Notes: generated by a model not told the origin, from the letters alone. Counted from the first letter of the stretch, positions 1-9,646 are shown. The stretch: 43,417 bases of DNA from Halomonas sp. (GCF_014859505.1 NZ_JACUUD010000016.1:1-43417); one strand, 5' to 3'. Made by a program: numbers and translations.

Positions 1-139
1 CGGATGCGTACTTTACGGTTTTCCCCGCCACCCCGCAAGACCCTCGTGTAAAAAAAGTTTCAGGATGATGGCAGAAAGACCAATCCGACGTGTCAGCGCC
101 GACCCGAACCATCCACAGCAGCGTGACGACCGGAGGGGC

Positions 140-148
140 TGTGGATAA
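140..148. promoter_or_regulatory. Perfect DnaA-box 9-mer
   Basis: TGTGGATAA is the exact reverse complement of the consensus DnaA box TTATCCACA. A weaker 7/9 match (CCATCCACA) lies at 109-117 in the opposite orientation. The rest of 1-275 has no convincing gene; it lies downstream of tyrS. A single box can occur by chance, so a role in DnaA binding is only a possibility. Confidence 0.3.
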
Positions 149-214
149 ACAGCAGGGGCAGGGAAAGCCACCTCCGGGGAGAATCGAGAGAAGCGGAGCA
201 GAGCCTGGAAACGA

Positions 215-240
215 CTGCGCCCGCACTTGGGCGGGCGCAG
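215..240 (-). terminator. Hairpin downstream of tyrS
   Basis: A perfect 10-bp GC-rich stem (CTGCGCCCGC / GCGGGCGCAG) with a 6-nt loop lies 36 bp past the tyrS stop. On the minus strand it is followed by a short, imperfect T run (TCGTTT), so it is probably the tyrS terminator, although the U tract is weak. Confidence 0.5.
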
Positions 241-275
241 CGTACACTGGCCAGGGCCAGTCGGATCATGTCCGA

Positions 276-1475
276 CTACTTGAGCGTCACCCGGGCATAG
301 CGCTTCTTGCCCGCCTGGATCACATAGCTCTTGCCTGTCGCCAGCATGTGGTCCCGCTCGACCACCTCGCCATCCACCTTGACCCGCCCGTTGCCGAGCA
401 TGTCCTTGGCCTGGGCGCTGTTGTTGGCCAGACCCGAGCGGTTGAGCACCGCGGCGATGGGCGCCTGCTCGCTGCCCTCGAAGTCCACCTCCACCTCGGG
501 CAGATCCTCGGGCAGCTCGCCCTCGGCCAGCTGGTTGCCTGCGGAGCGGTGCGCATTTGTCGCCGCCTCTTCGCCGTGATAGCGGCCGATCAGCTCACGC
601 GCCAGGATCATCTTGATGTCGCGTGGGTTGGCACCGGCTTCCACATCGCGCTTGAGCGACTCGATCTCCTCGTTGGACTTCAGGGAGAGCAGCTCGAAGT
701 AGCGCCAGATCAGGCTGTCCGGCATGGAGACCAGCTTGTTGAACATCGCGCCCGGCGCCTCATCCACCCCGACGTAGTTGCCCAGTGACTTGGACATCTT
801 CTGCACCCCGTCCAGCCCTTCCAGCAGCGGCATGGTGATCACCACCTGGGGCGTCATGCCGAAATGCTTCTGCACCTCGCGCCCCATCAGCAGGTTGAAC
901 TTCTGGTCGGTGCCGCCCATCTCGATATCGGCCTCCAGCGCCACGGAGTCATAGCCCTGCACCAGCGGGTAGAGGAACTCGTGGATGGAGATCGGCTGAC
1001 CGGCCCTGTAGCGCTTGTCGAAGTCGTCGCGCTCGAGCATGCGCGCCACGGTGCTCTGGGCCGCCAGCTCGATCATCTTGGCGGCGGTGAGCTCGCCGAA
1101 CCACTCGGAGTTGAAGCGCACCTCGGTCTTCCCGGGGTCGAGGATCTTGAACACCTGCTCCTTGTAGGTCTCGGCGTTGACGCGCACTTCTTCCTCGGTG
1201 AGCGGCTTGCGGGTGACGTTCTTGCCGGTAGGGTCGCCGATACGACCGGTGAAGTCGCCGATCAGGAAGATGATCTGATGCCCGAGATCCTGGAACTGGC
1301 GCATCTTGGTCAGCAGCACGCTGTGCCCCAGGTGCAGATCGGGGGCGGTGGGATCGAAGCCCGCCTTGATACGCAACTTGCGGCCGGAGGCCAGCTTCTT
1401 GACCAGCTCATCTTCCAGCAGAATTTCCTGGGTGCCTCGCTTCAGCAGCGCCAGCGCGCTCGCCACGTCGCTCAT
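276..1475 (-). CDS. tyrS: Tyrosyl-tRNA synthetase
   Basis: This enzyme charges tRNA-Tyr with tyrosine in the cytoplasm using ATP. The 399-residue protein is a class Ic synthetase. The HIGH-type motif reads HLGH at residues 48-51, the KMSKS loop is at 226-230, and a C-terminal S4 RNA-binding domain covers about 335-399. The compact C-terminal arrangement resembles the shorter TyrRS subtype (about 400 aa) rather than the 424-aa E. coli TyrS, which I infer from length and general look. The ATG start is preceded by AGGAG 3-4 nt upstream. The gene is divergent from anmK with about 114 bp between the two starts, where I see no confident promoter. A hairpin follows the stop codon. Confidence 0.97.
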   Translation of the reverse strand: MSDVASALALLKRGTQEILLEDELVKKLASGRKLRIKAGFDPTAPDLHLGHSVLLTKMRQFQDLGHQIIFLIGDFTGRIGDPTGKNVTRKPLTEEEVRVNAETYKEQVFKILDPGKTEVRFNSEWFGELTAAKMIELAAQSTVARMLERDDFDKRYRAGQPISIHEFLYPLVQGYDSVALEADIEMGGTDQKFNLLMGREVQKHFGMTPQVVITMPLLEGLDGVQKMSKSLGNYVGVDEAPGAMFNKLVSMPDSLIWRYFELLSLKSNEEIESLKRDVEAGANPRDIKMILARELIGRYHGEEAATNAHRSAGNQLAEGELPEDLPEVEVDFEGSEQAPIAAVLNRSGLANNSAQAKDMLGNGRVKVDGEVVERDHMLATGKSYVIQAGKKRYARVTLK

Positions 1476-1589
1476 CGTCTCCTACTCCATGTACTCGGTT
1501 GCCGTGCCCCGGCAGGGATCATCGAATGGGGCAGGATGGTAGCATGAGTCGGCACCTTGCGGTGACGCCCCACAACCCGAGAGAGTGAC

Positions 1590-2729
1590 ATGCCCCTCTT
1601 TATAGGCCTGATGTCCGGCACCAGCCTGGACGGCATCGATGCCGCCCTGGTGGAGATCGACGATATGCTGTCTGGCGTCCAGCCCCGCCTGCTGGCCACC
1701 CACGCCGAGCCGATGCCTGCTGCACTCCGCGAGCGGCTCTGGGGGCTGTGTCACGCCGAGCGGGCAAGCTTTGCCGATCTGGCGGCGGCCGAGGATGCCT
1801 TCTGCCGGCTTCAAGCGAAGGCCGTGGCCGCACTGCTGACAGACAGCGACACGCCTCACGATGTGATCGCGGCACTCGGTAGCCACGGCCAGACCGTCGA
1901 ACACGCCCCGCTGGGACACGCCGGCGGCCCCGCCTATACCCTGCAGCTCGATAATCCCAGCCTGCTGGCGGAACTCACCGGACTCACCGTGGTGGCCGAC
2001 TTCCGACGCCGCGACCTGGCCGCCGGCGGCCAGGCAGCCCCCCTCGCGCCGGCCTTCCACGAGGCACTGTTCCGCGCACCCGGCGAGTGGCGCCTGATAC
2101 TCAACCTGGGAGGGTTCGCCAACCTGACCCTGCTGCCTCCCGCCGAGGATCCCCGGGCCCCGGTAGGCTTCGACTCGGGACCAGCCAATGCCCTGCTGGA
2201 CGCCTGGCACGCCCGGCATCGTGGCGGCGGCTTCGACATGGATGGCGCCTGGGCGGCCTCGGGGCGGGTCGACGAAGCACTCCTGGCCCGACTGCTGGCA
2301 GAGCCCTTCTTTCATCTGCCGCCGCCACGCAGCACCGGACGCGAGCTCTTTCACCTTGGCTGGCTAGAGGCAAAGCTGACGGGAGAGGAGCACCCCGAGG
2401 ACGTGCAGGCCACCCTGGCGGAGCTGACGGCAGCCAGCGTGGCCCAGGCAGTGACCATGGCGCAGGGGCGACTTGATGCGCCGGCGGCGGCAAGGCTGAT
2501 CCCCTGTGGCGGCGGCGCCCACAACCGCGATCTGCTGACACGCCTGAGCCGCCATTTGCCCGACTCGGCCATCACCGATAGCGCGGAGTGGGGCTGGCCG
2601 GCCGACTGGCTCGAGGCCGGCGCCTTCGCCTGGCTGGCCTGGCGCAGGCTTCAGGGCCTGCCGGGCAACCTGCCCTCGGTGACTGGCGCCGCGGGGCCCC
2701 GCGTACTGGGGGGCGTCTACGCCCCCTGA
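1590..2729 (+). CDS. anmK: Anhydro-N-acetylmuramic acid kinase
   Basis: AnmK phosphorylates 1,6-anhydro-N-acetylmuramic acid released from peptidoglycan during cell-wall recycling, opening the anhydro ring to give MurNAc-6-phosphate. The 379-residue protein begins with the family signature GLMSGTSLDGID (residues 6-17) and has the glycine-rich ATP-binding segments of the ASKHA fold, including NLGGFANLT near residue 173 and PCGGGAHN near 310. Length is typical (370-385). It stands alone on the plus strand. Its 3' end converges with pilU, leaving only 19 bp between the stop codons. In many pseudomonads a peptidase M23 gene sits between tyrS and anmK; none is present here. Confidence 0.95.
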   Translation: MPLFIGLMSGTSLDGIDAALVEIDDMLSGVQPRLLATHAEPMPAALRERLWGLCHAERASFADLAAAEDAFCRLQAKAVAALLTDSDTPHDVIAALGSHGQTVEHAPLGHAGGPAYTLQLDNPSLLAELTGLTVVADFRRRDLAAGGQAAPLAPAFHEALFRAPGEWRLILNLGGFANLTLLPPAEDPRAPVGFDSGPANALLDAWHARHRGGGFDMDGAWAASGRVDEALLARLLAEPFFHLPPPRSTGRELFHLGWLEAKLTGEEHPEDVQATLAELTAASVAQAVTMAQGRLDAPAAARLIPCGGGAHNRDLLTRLSRHLPDSAITDSAEWGWPADWLEAGAFAWLAWRRLQGLPGNLPSVTGAAGPRVLGGVYAP

Positions 2730-2748
2730 TCCACGCGCCGGTAGCGGC

Positions 2749-3891
2749 CTAGAACTCGTCGTCGCGCTTCAGCGAGAGGTGACTGGCCGCCTCGCGGGCC
2801 TGGGTCATCCCTTCGCTGCCGGCATCACCGTACTTGATCATCATGCGCAGATCGTTGGCCGAGTCGGCATGCACCAGCGCCACCTCCTCGGTGATCTTGC
2901 CCGCCTTGAAGATATCGTAGAGCGCCTGATCGAAGGTCTGCATGCCCAGATCCCGGGAACGGGCCATGACATTCTTGATCTCGTTGACTTCGCCCTTGCG
3001 AACCAGGTCCCCGATCAGCGGCGACTTGAGCATGATCTCGATGGCCGGGCAGCGTCCACCATCCACCGTGGGCAGCAGCTGCTGGGCCACGATGGCACGC
3101 AGGTTGAGAGACAAATCTAGCCATACCTGGCCGTGACGTTCCATGGGAAAGAAGTTGATGATGCGATCCAGTGCCTGGTTGGCGTTGTTGGCGTGCAGGG
3201 TCGCCAGGCAGAGGTGGCCGGTCTCGGCGAAGGTGAGGGCGTGCTCCATGGTCTCCCGAGTACGGATCTCGCCGATCAGTATGACATCGGGAGCCTGGCG
3301 CAGGGTGTTCTTCAGCGCCACCTCGAAGGAGTCGGTGTCGATCCCCACCTCGCGCTGGTTGATGATCGCCTTCTTGTGCGGGTGCACATACTCGATGGGA
3401 TCCTCGACGCTGATGATATGGCCACCGAGGGTCTCGTTGCGCTGCTGAATCATTGACGCCAGCGTGGTCGACTTGCCGGTACCGGTGCCGCCCACCACGA
3501 ACACCAGGCCGCGCTTGATATTGGCCAGTTCGCCCAGCACCGGAGGCAGCGACAGCTCCTCCAGATGGGGAATCTCGAAGGCGATACGCCGGATCACCAT
3601 GGCCTTCTGGTTGCGCTGCTGGAAGGCGCTGACGCGAAAGCGCCCCTTGTCCTTGAGGCTGAGTGCGAAGTTGGCCTCGCGTTCGACCTGGAAGCGCGAC
3701 ATCACCGTCTCCGGAATCGACGCGCTGACCAGCTCGTTGACCTGCTCCACGCTGAGCCCCTGGTCCCCCATGGGGGTCAGCTTGCCGGCCATCTTGAGGG
3801 TCGGCGGCGCCCCCACAGAAATCAGCAGATCCGACGCCTCCTTCTGCACCATGATATCCAGCAGCTGGTAGAGCCACTCTTTCGCCGTCAT
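2749..3891 (-). CDS. pilU: Type IV pilus retraction ATPase PilU
   Basis: PilU is a cytoplasmic hexameric ATPase that works with PilT in retracting type IV pili (twitching motility). The 380-residue protein has the PilT/VirB11-family fold: Walker A GGTGTGKST at 134-142, an Asp box around SVEDPIEY (161-168), Walker B DVILIGEIR (202-210) and the His box beginning TLHANN (231). The GGTGTGKS form of the P-loop, rather than GPTGSGKS, together with the length of about 380 identifies PilU rather than PilT. It lies 50 bp downstream of pilT on the same strand, so co-transcription is likely. The ATG is preceded by an AGGAG-rich stretch. Confidence 0.95.
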   Translation of the reverse strand: MTAKEWLYQLLDIMVQKEASDLLISVGAPPTLKMAGKLTPMGDQGLSVEQVNELVSASIPETVMSRFQVEREANFALSLKDKGRFRVSAFQQRNQKAMVIRRIAFEIPHLEELSLPPVLGELANIKRGLVFVVGGTGTGKSTTLASMIQQRNETLGGHIISVEDPIEYVHPHKKAIINQREVGIDTDSFEVALKNTLRQAPDVILIGEIRTRETMEHALTFAETGHLCLATLHANNANQALDRIINFFPMERHGQVWLDLSLNLRAIVAQQLLPTVDGGRCPAIEIMLKSPLIGDLVRKGEVNEIKNVMARSRDLGMQTFDQALYDIFKAGKITEEVALVHADSANDLRMMIKYGDAGSEGMTQAREAASHLSLKRDDEF

Positions 3892-3941
3892 GTCCCTGCT
3901 CCTCTTCCCCGTTGTTCCCTGCCGAACGGCCGAATTCCCGC

Positions 3942-4976
3942 TCAGTTCGCCAGCATGCCCTTGGCCTTCGCCTGCGCCTCATCGCGCGCCACCACGTTGT
4001 CCGCCACCAGCTTGGCCAGCGAGGCATCCAGGGTCTGCATGCCCAGATTGCCGCCGGTCTGGATGGCCGAGTAGATCTGCGCGACCTTGTCCTCGCGGAT
4101 CAGGTTGCGCACCGCCGCGGTGGCGATGAGGATCTCGTGGGCCGCCACTCGGCCGCCCCCCATGCGCTTGAGCAGCGCCTGGGAGACCACCGCCTGGAGC
4201 GACTCCGAGAGCATCGAGCGCACCATGGATTTCTCATCCCCGGGGAAGACGTCGATGATCCGGTCGATGGTCTTGGCCGCCGACGTGGTGTGCAGGGTGC
4301 CGAACACCAGGTGGCCGGTCTCCGCCGCAGTCAGCGCCAGCCGGATGGTCTCCAGGTCACGCAGCTCGCCGACCAGAATCACGTCCGGGTCCTCGCGAAG
4401 GGCGCTGCGCAGCGCCGGTGCGAACCCGTGGGTGTCGCGGTGCACCTCACGCTGGTTGATCAGGCAACGCTTGCTGCGGTGGACGAATTCCACCGGATCC
4501 TCGATGGTGAGGATATGCTCGTAGCGGTTGTCGTTGATGAAGTCGATCATCGCCGCAAGCGTAGTGCTCTTGCCAGAACCGGTGGGGCCGGTCACCAGCA
4601 CCAGGCCGCGGGGCAGCATGGAGAGCTGACGGAAGACGGTGCCGAGGCCGAGGTCCTCCAGGGTCAGCACGTCGGTGGGGATGGTGCGGAACACCGCCCC
4701 GGCGCCGCGCGCATGGTTGAAGACGTTGACACGGAATCTCGACACGCCCGGCACTTCGAAGGAGAAGTCGGTTTCGAAGAACTCCTCGTAGTCACGGCGC
4801 TGGCGGTCGGCCATGATGTCGTAGATCAGCTTGCGGACCTCGCGGTCCTCCATGGCCGGCACGTTGAGGCGGCGAATGTCGCCATCGACCCGGATCATCG
4901 GCGGCAGGCCCGCCGACAGATGCAGGTCGGAGGCCTTCTGTTTTGCCGAGAACGCCAGCAGTTCGGTAATATCCAT
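3942..4976 (-). CDS. pilT: Type IV pilus retraction ATPase PilT
   Basis: PilT is the main retraction motor of type IV pili; it hydrolyses ATP to depolymerise the pilus at its base. The start was set at the ATG encoding MDITELLAFS, giving 344 residues, the standard length of PilT. The reading frame stays open far upstream, antisense to yggS and proC, but that part has no pilus homology. Motifs: Walker A GPTGSGKST (130-138), Asp box TIEDPVEF (157-164), Walker B DVILVGEL (198-205) and a His box starting TLHTTSAA (228). An AAGGG ribosome-binding site lies about 8 nt before the ATG. The 66-bp gap to yggS must hold promoters for both directions; none is clear-cut. Confidence 0.96.
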   Translation of the reverse strand: MDITELLAFSAKQKASDLHLSAGLPPMIRVDGDIRRLNVPAMEDREVRKLIYDIMADRQRRDYEEFFETDFSFEVPGVSRFRVNVFNHARGAGAVFRTIPTDVLTLEDLGLGTVFRQLSMLPRGLVLVTGPTGSGKSTTLAAMIDFINDNRYEHILTIEDPVEFVHRSKRCLINQREVHRDTHGFAPALRSALREDPDVILVGELRDLETIRLALTAAETGHLVFGTLHTTSAAKTIDRIIDVFPGDEKSMVRSMLSESLQAVVSQALLKRMGGGRVAAHEILIATAAVRNLIREDKVAQIYSAIQTGGNLGMQTLDASLAKLVADNVVARDEAQAKAKGMLAN

Positions 4977-5042
4977 GCGTTTTCCCTTACTCCCGCAGCC
5001 CTGGTGACATCTTGTAATGTTCAGTATGACAGAGCTTGCCAC

Positions 5043-5762
5043 ATGACAGCCCCTTCTGCCTCCACCGCCCTCGCCGAATCGCTGGCCACCGTGCGTCGGC
5101 GTCTGGCCGACGCCCTGTCCGCCGCCGGCCGGCCGACGACCAGCGCGCGCCTGCTGGCGGTCAGCAAGACCAAGCCGGCGACGCGGGTGCGCGAGGCCTG
5201 GCATCTCGGCCAGCGCGAATTCGGCGAGAACTACGTCCAGGAAGCGCTGGCCAAGCAGGCCGAACTGGCCGACCTCGAGGGCGTCGTCTGGCATTTCATC
5301 GGTCCGCTGCAGTCCAACAAGACCCGCGAGGTAGCCGAACACTTCGCCTGGGTACACAGCGTAGACCGCGAGAAGATCGCCCGGCGCCTGAACGATCAAC
5401 GCCCGGAGGGATTGCCGCCCCTCGAGATCTGCCTGCAGGTCAATATCAGTGCGGAGCCCAGCAAGTCCGGAGTGAGCCTCCCCGACCTGCCTGCGCTGGC
5501 CGAGGCGGTACTGGCGATGCCGCGGCTTCGCCTGCGCGGACTGATGGCGATCCCGGCCCCGAGCGAGGACATGAACGCCCAGCGCGAGCCCCTTGCCCGG
5601 CTGCGCGAGGCCCTGGAGGCACTCCAGCGCCGCTTCCCCGAGGCACCGCTGGACACCCTCTCCATGGGCATGACCCATGATCTCGAGGCCGCGGTGCTGG
5701 AGGGTGCCACCCTGGTGAGGGTAGGCACCGCCATCTTCGGGGAGCGTGAAAGCCCCCGCTGA
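5043..5762 (+). CDS. yggS: PLP homeostasis protein (YggS/PROSC family)
   Basis: YggS-family proteins bind pyridoxal 5'-phosphate and keep free PLP and amino-acid/keto-acid pools balanced; no catalytic activity is firmly assigned. With the start at MTAPSAST the protein has 239 residues, which fits the family. The PLP-binding lysine is K42 in LLAVSKTKP. The FGENYVQE motif follows near residue 60, and the phosphate-binding end is around VRVGTAIFG near the C-terminus. The open frame continues upstream across the pilT antisense strand, but homology starts only here. It is the first gene of the common cluster yggS-proC-yggT, and its stop lies 72 bp before proC. Confidence 0.93.
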   Translation: MTAPSASTALAESLATVRRRLADALSAAGRPTTSARLLAVSKTKPATRVREAWHLGQREFGENYVQEALAKQAELADLEGVVWHFIGPLQSNKTREVAEHFAWVHSVDREKIARRLNDQRPEGLPPLEICLQVNISAEPSKSGVSLPDLPALAEAVLAMPRLRLRGLMAIPAPSEDMNAQREPLARLREALEALQRRFPEAPLDTLSMGMTHDLEAAVLEGATLVRVGTAIFGERESPR

Positions 5763-5834
5763 GCACCAACCGATCACCGAAGCCGCCGGATGCCTGCACC
5801 GGCCCCACTCGTAGAGCGACACAGGACACACCCC

Positions 5835-6659
5835 ATGGCCACCAGAGTCACCTTCATCGGCGCAGGCAACATGGCCAGCGCCATCATCGGCGGGATGATC
5901 GACAGCGGCTTCTCGCCCTCCGCGATCACCGCCACCTCCCCCAGCGATGCCTTCCTCGCACCGGTGCACGAGCGCTACGGCATCCACACCAACACCGACA
6001 ACGTGGCCGCGGTCGCCCAGGCCGATGTGGTCGTGCTGGCAGTGAAGCCGCAGATCATGAAGGAGGTCTGCGAGGGCCTGGCCGGCGCGGTCCAGCGCCG
6101 GCGCCCGCTGATCATCTCGGTGGCCGCCGGCCTCGATGCCGCCACCCTCGAGACCTGGCTGGGCGGCGAGTTGCCGCTCGTGCGCTGCATGCCCAATACC
6201 CCGGCCCTGGTCGGCGCCGGGGCCTCCGGCCTCTATGCCAATGCCAGCGTCAGCGACGAGCAGCGCCGGGTCGCCACCGAACTGATGGAGGCCGTGGGCC
6301 TGGTAGAGTGGGTCGAGGACGAGGTGCTGCTGGATGCGGTGACCGCCGTCTCGGGCAGCGGCCCGGCCTATTTCTTCCTGATGTTCGAGGCCATGGAGGA
6401 GGCCGGCGTCGCGCTGGGCCTGCCCGCCGAGACCGCCCGGCGCCTGGCGATGCAGACCGCCTTCGGCGCCGCCAAGATGGCGATGGCCAGCGACAAGACC
6501 CCCGCCGAGCTCAAACGCAACGTGATGTCGCCCGGCGGCACCACCGAACGCGCCGTCGAGCATCTCGAGGCCGCCGAGCTGCGCCGCATTCTCGCCGAGG
6601 CCATGGACGCCTGCGCCGCCCGCGCTCGGGAGATGGCCACAGAGCTCGGTGGCCGCTGA
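5835..6659 (+). CDS. proC: Pyrroline-5-carboxylate reductase
   Basis: ProC performs the last step of proline synthesis, reducing 1-pyrroline-5-carboxylate with NAD(P)H. The start was placed at MATRVTFIGAG, giving 274 residues (family 265-280) and putting the Rossmann GxGNMA motif at residues 9-14; an in-frame upstream ATG would add 15 residues without homology. The C-terminal dimerisation/substrate domain shows the signature VSGSGPAYFF (about 173-182) and MSPGGTTERA near residue 235. AGGA lies about 8 nt before the ATG. It sits between yggS and yggT, an arrangement found in many gammaproteobacteria, probably as one operon. Confidence 0.95.
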   Translation: MATRVTFIGAGNMASAIIGGMIDSGFSPSAITATSPSDAFLAPVHERYGIHTNTDNVAAVAQADVVVLAVKPQIMKEVCEGLAGAVQRRRPLIISVAAGLDAATLETWLGGELPLVRCMPNTPALVGAGASGLYANASVSDEQRRVATELMEAVGLVEWVEDEVLLDAVTAVSGSGPAYFFLMFEAMEEAGVALGLPAETARRLAMQTAFGAAKMAMASDKTPAELKRNVMSPGGTTERAVEHLEAAELRRILAEAMDACAARAREMATELGGR

Positions 6660-6722
6660 CTTCAGGCATCGGTTTCAAGGGGCCGCCGGATGGCGGCCAA
6701 CCCACGACATGGAGGAACCCTC

Positions 6723-7304
6723 ATGGGAAATGCCGGCCTGCTGCTGGTCAACACCCTGGTCAACCTGTACATCTTCCTGCTGATGTTGCGCTTCCTGCTG
6801 CAGGCGTCCCAGGCCGACTACTACAATCCCATCAGCCAGACGGTGGTCAAGATCACCCAGCCGGCGGTGCGCCCCTTCCAGGGCTTCCTGGGCCCGGTAA
6901 TGGGGCGCTTCGACATGGCCACCCTGGCGGCCGGCTTCGTGATCAAGGCGGTCAGCATCGTCATCATCCTGCAGGTGGCAGGCTTCGGCATGGCGCCGGT
7001 CGCCAGCGTGGCCATCGGTGCCGTGGCGGCGCTGGCCAATGCCATCCTCAAGATCTACTTCTTCGCGCTGATCGCGATGATCATCCTCAGCTGGGTGGCC
7101 CCCAACGCCAGCCACCCCGGAGCGCTGCTGGTGATGCAGCTGGTGGAGCCGATCATGGCGCCCCTGCGCAAGGTCATCCCGCCCCTGGGCATGATCGACC
7201 TCTCGCCCATCGTGGCATTCATCGCCATCAGCCTGATCGATGGTATCGTGGTGGGCTCGCTGACCCGCGCCGCCGGCGTGGCCGGCGCCCTGGTCGGGCT
7301 TTGA
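6723..7304 (+). CDS. yggT: YggT family integral membrane protein
   Basis: This is a small inner-membrane protein of 193 residues with two YggT repeats. Each repeat has hydrophobic helices: residues about 4-25 and 70-95 in the first half, and about 105-130 and 155-190 in the second. E. coli YggT has been linked to osmotic/potassium tolerance, but its biochemical role is not established. The start MGNAGLLL was chosen because GGAGG lies 7-8 nt upstream, and because the longer in-frame start adds 11 polar residues that are not typical. It follows proC by 63 bp and precedes metX by 45 bp. Confidence 0.9.
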   Translation: MGNAGLLLVNTLVNLYIFLLMLRFLLQASQADYYNPISQTVVKITQPAVRPFQGFLGPVMGRFDMATLAAGFVIKAVSIVIILQVAGFGMAPVASVAIGAVAALANAILKIYFFALIAMIILSWVAPNASHPGALLVMQLVEPIMAPLRKVIPPLGMIDLSPIVAFIAISLIDGIVVGSLTRAAGVAGALVGL

Positions 7305-7349
7305 GCCCCCACTCGCCGCCCACCGCAACGACTGGACACGGAACGACTG

Positions 7350-8507
7350 ATGCCCGAGCTCCCTGTTGACTCGGTCGGCCTGGTGACGCCCCAGACGGCG
7401 CACTTCGACGACCCCCTGGCCCTGGCCTGCGGCAGGACGCTGCCGGCCTACGACCTCGTCTACGAGACCTATGGCACCCTCAACGCCGAGCGCTCCAATG
7501 CGGTGCTGATCTGCCACGCGCTGTCCGGCCACCACCACGCCGCCGGCTATCATCGCGCCGACGAGCGCAAGCCAGGCTGGTGGGACGCCCATATCGGTCC
7601 CGGCAAGGCCATCGACACCGAGCGCTTCTTCGTGGTCTCGCTCAACAATCTCGGCGGCTGCCACGGCAGCACCGGGCCCAACTGCGAGAACCCGGAGACC
7701 GGCCGCCTGTGGGGGCCGGAGTTTCCAATGGTGACCGTGGGCGACTGGGTGAACAGCCAGGTCCGACTGGCCGACCGGCTGGGCATTGAACGCTTCGCCG
7801 CGGTGATCGGCGGCAGCCTGGGCGGCATGCAGGCGCTGCAGTGGGCCCTGGCCTACCCGGAGCGGGTCGCCAGCGCCGCGGTGATCGCCGCCACCCCCAA
7901 GCTCTCGGCCCAGAACATCGCCTTCAACGAGGTCGCTCGCCAGGCGATCCGCTCGGACCCCGACTTCCACGACGGCTGGTACACCGAGCACGACACCGTG
8001 CCGCGGCGCGGCCTCAAGCTGGCGCGCATGGTGGGACACATCACCTACCTCTCCGAGGATGCCATGGGCCACAGGTTCGGCCGCGACCTGCGCACCGACG
8101 ACCTCAACTTCGGCTTCGACGTGGAGTTCCAGGTGGAGTCCTACCTGCGCTATCAGGGCGACACCTTCTCCACCTCCTTCGATGCCAATACCTACCTGCT
8201 GATGACCAAGGCACTGGACTACTTCGACCCGGCCGCGGCCCATGAGGGCGATCTCGCTCGCGCCCTGGCCTCGGCCACCTGCCCCTTCCTGGTGGTCAGC
8301 TTCACCACCGACTGGCGCTTCCCGCCCTCGCGCTCCCGGGAGCTGGTCAACGCCCTGGTGCACGCCGGCAAGCCGGTCAGCTATGCCAACATCGACTCGA
8401 CCCACGGCCACGACGCCTTCCTGATGCCGGAGCCCCGCTATCAGGCGGTGTTCGCCGCCTTCATGGACCGCGTGGCCGGCGACCTCGGGCTGGAGACGCG
8501 CGCATGA
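7350..8507 (+). CDS. metX: Homoserine O-acyltransferase MetX
   Basis: MetX acylates homoserine at the start of methionine synthesis. The 385-residue protein has an alpha/beta-hydrolase fold with nucleophile Ser156 in GGSLGGMQ, Asp320 in TTDWRF and His353 in THGHDAF. Whether the donor is acetyl-CoA or succinyl-CoA cannot be read from the name. Among gammaproteobacteria with an adjacent metW, as here, the enzyme is often a succinyltransferase, so homoserine O-succinyltransferase is a real possibility. The stop codon overlaps the metW start by 4 nt (ATGA), indicating translational coupling. Confidence 0.94.
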   Translation: MPELPVDSVGLVTPQTAHFDDPLALACGRTLPAYDLVYETYGTLNAERSNAVLICHALSGHHHAAGYHRADERKPGWWDAHIGPGKAIDTERFFVVSLNNLGGCHGSTGPNCENPETGRLWGPEFPMVTVGDWVNSQVRLADRLGIERFAAVIGGSLGGMQALQWALAYPERVASAAVIAATPKLSAQNIAFNEVARQAIRSDPDFHDGWYTEHDTVPRRGLKLARMVGHITYLSEDAMGHRFGRDLRTDDLNFGFDVEFQVESYLRYQGDTFSTSFDANTYLLMTKALDYFDPAAAHEGDLARALASATCPFLVVSFTTDWRFPPSRSRELVNALVHAGKPVSYANIDSTHGHDAFLMPEPRYQAVFAAFMDRVAGDLGLETRA

Positions 8508-9103
8508 TGAATCGCCCCGACTTCAAGCTGATCCACGACTGGATCCCCGAGGGCGCCCATATCCTCGACCTGGCCTGCGGCGATGGCAGCCTGCTGGCGG
8601 CCCTGGCCCGCGACAAGCACGTCACCGGCTACGGCCTGGAGATCGACCCCGACGGCATCACCGCCTGCATCGCCCGGGGCGTCAACGTCATCGAGCAGAA
8701 CCTCGACGAGGGGCTTTCCAACTTCGACGACGACGCCTGCGATCTGGTGATCATGACCCAGGCCCTGCAGGCCCTGCGCCGCCCCGACCTGATGCTCGAC
8801 GAGATGCTGCGAGTGGCCAGCGAAGCGATCATCACCTTTCCCAACTTCGCCTACTGGCGCCACCGGGTGCATCTGGGGATCCGCGGCTACATGCCGGTCT
8901 CCAAGTCGCTGCCCCATGCCTGGTACGACACCCCCAACATTCACCTGTCGACCTTCAATGACTTTGAACAATTGTGCCGGGACAAGGGTCTGATCATCGT
9001 CGACCGGGCGGTGGGCATCGGTGACCACGAGGGCCACTGGACCTCGCGGCTTTGGCCCAACCTGTTCGGCGAGATCGCGATCTTCCGGGTCGCCCGCGGC
9101 TGA
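8504..9103 (+). CDS. metW: Methionine biosynthesis protein MetW
   Basis: MetW is a SAM-methyltransferase-like protein always found next to MetX in many proteobacteria and needed for full MetX activity in some of them. The 199-residue sequence contains the SAM-binding motif [11 protein letters not shown] (20-30), an acidic motif II near GLEIDPDG (about 44-51), and the conserved tail segment [16 protein letters not shown]. The start overlaps the metX stop in ATGA; a second ATG follows immediately (residue 2) and could equally be used. A short stem (CGACGC/GCGTCG, 9112-9127) follows the gene, without a T tract. Confidence 0.92.
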   Translation: MMNRPDFKLIHDWIPEGAHILDLACGDGSLLAALARDKHVTGYGLEIDPDGITACIARGVNVIEQNLDEGLSNFDDDACDLVIMTQALQALRRPDLMLDEMLRVASEAIITFPNFAYWRHRVHLGIRGYMPVSKSLPHAWYDTPNIHLSTFNDFEQLCRDKGLIIVDRAVGIGDHEGHWTSRLWPNLFGEIAIFRVARG

Positions 9104-9158
9104 CCCGGTCACGACGCAACAGCGTCGATCACCAACAGGGTAGACAAGAGGGGTGACG

Positions 9159-9614
9159 ATGAAACCTGGCATCCTGGCCTTCCTGGCGGCAGTCACCCTG
9201 GCCCTGCTGGTCGGCCCTGCCGCCGCCCAGCAGTACGAGCAGGTCGGCAACTACCAGATCCACTACAGTGCAGTGAACACCAGCTTCCTGCCCGAGGCGG
9301 TGGCCCGCGAACACGGCATCCAGCGCAGCACCACGATGGCGCTGCTCAACGTCAGCGTGCTCGAGGAGCGCGAGGACGGCACCACCCGTGCCCTGCCCAC
9401 CACCGTGAACGGCACGGTCGGGGGGCTCGGCAGTGGTGACACGCGCACGCCGCTGAGTTTCCGCACCCTGCGCAGCGGCGACGTCCCCTCGCAGGTTGCG
9501 GTGTTCCGCATCCACGACGACGAGGCGATGCGCTTCGATCTGGAGGTCCTTCACGACCGTAACGCCGAGCCGGCCAGGGTCAGCTTCATCCAGCGCTTCT
9601 ACATCGACCGCTGA
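9159..9614 (+). CDS. Secreted DUF4426 domain protein
   Basis: This is a small exported protein of unknown function, commonly located after metXW. With the ATG at 9159 it has 151 residues. GAGGGG lies 5 nt before it, so this start is preferred to the GTG two codons upstream. Residues 1-23 form a signal peptide (one Lys, a Leu/Ala-rich core, and a probable cleavage AAA|QQ). The mature part is beta-rich, without cysteines or an obvious active site; the segment from VGNYQIHYSAVNTSFL onward is typical of DUF4426. A periplasmic location is inferred. It ends 32 bp from the convergent sfsA. Confidence 0.8.
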   Translation: MKPGILAFLAAVTLALLVGPAAAQQYEQVGNYQIHYSAVNTSFLPEAVAREHGIQRSTTMALLNVSVLEEREDGTTRALPTTVNGTVGGLGSGDTRTPLSFRTLRSGDVPSQVAVFRIHDDEAMRFDLEVLHDRNAEPARVSFIQRFYIDR

Positions 9615-9646
9615 GCCCCCGGCGCTGCCCGCCAAGGCGCAATCCG

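Noticed and set aside
3912..5042. Long plus-strand open frame running into yggS
   Set aside because: It is antisense to pilT; homology to the YggS family begins only at 5043. GC-rich codon bias keeps the opposite frame open.
5026..5046. Six-codon mini-frame whose TGA overlaps the yggS ATG
   Set aside because: Too short to judge and lacking a ribosome-binding site; probably chance, although a leader role cannot be excluded.
4977..6563. Minus-strand N-terminal extension of pilT antisense to yggS and proC
   Set aside because: Low-complexity His/Gly-rich translation typical of antisense frames; PilT homology starts at the ATG ending at 4976.
6675..8411. 578-codon minus-strand open frame opposite yggT and metX
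   Set aside because: Antisense shadow of well-supported genes; composition (Gly/His/Gln/Val) and lack of domains argue against coding.
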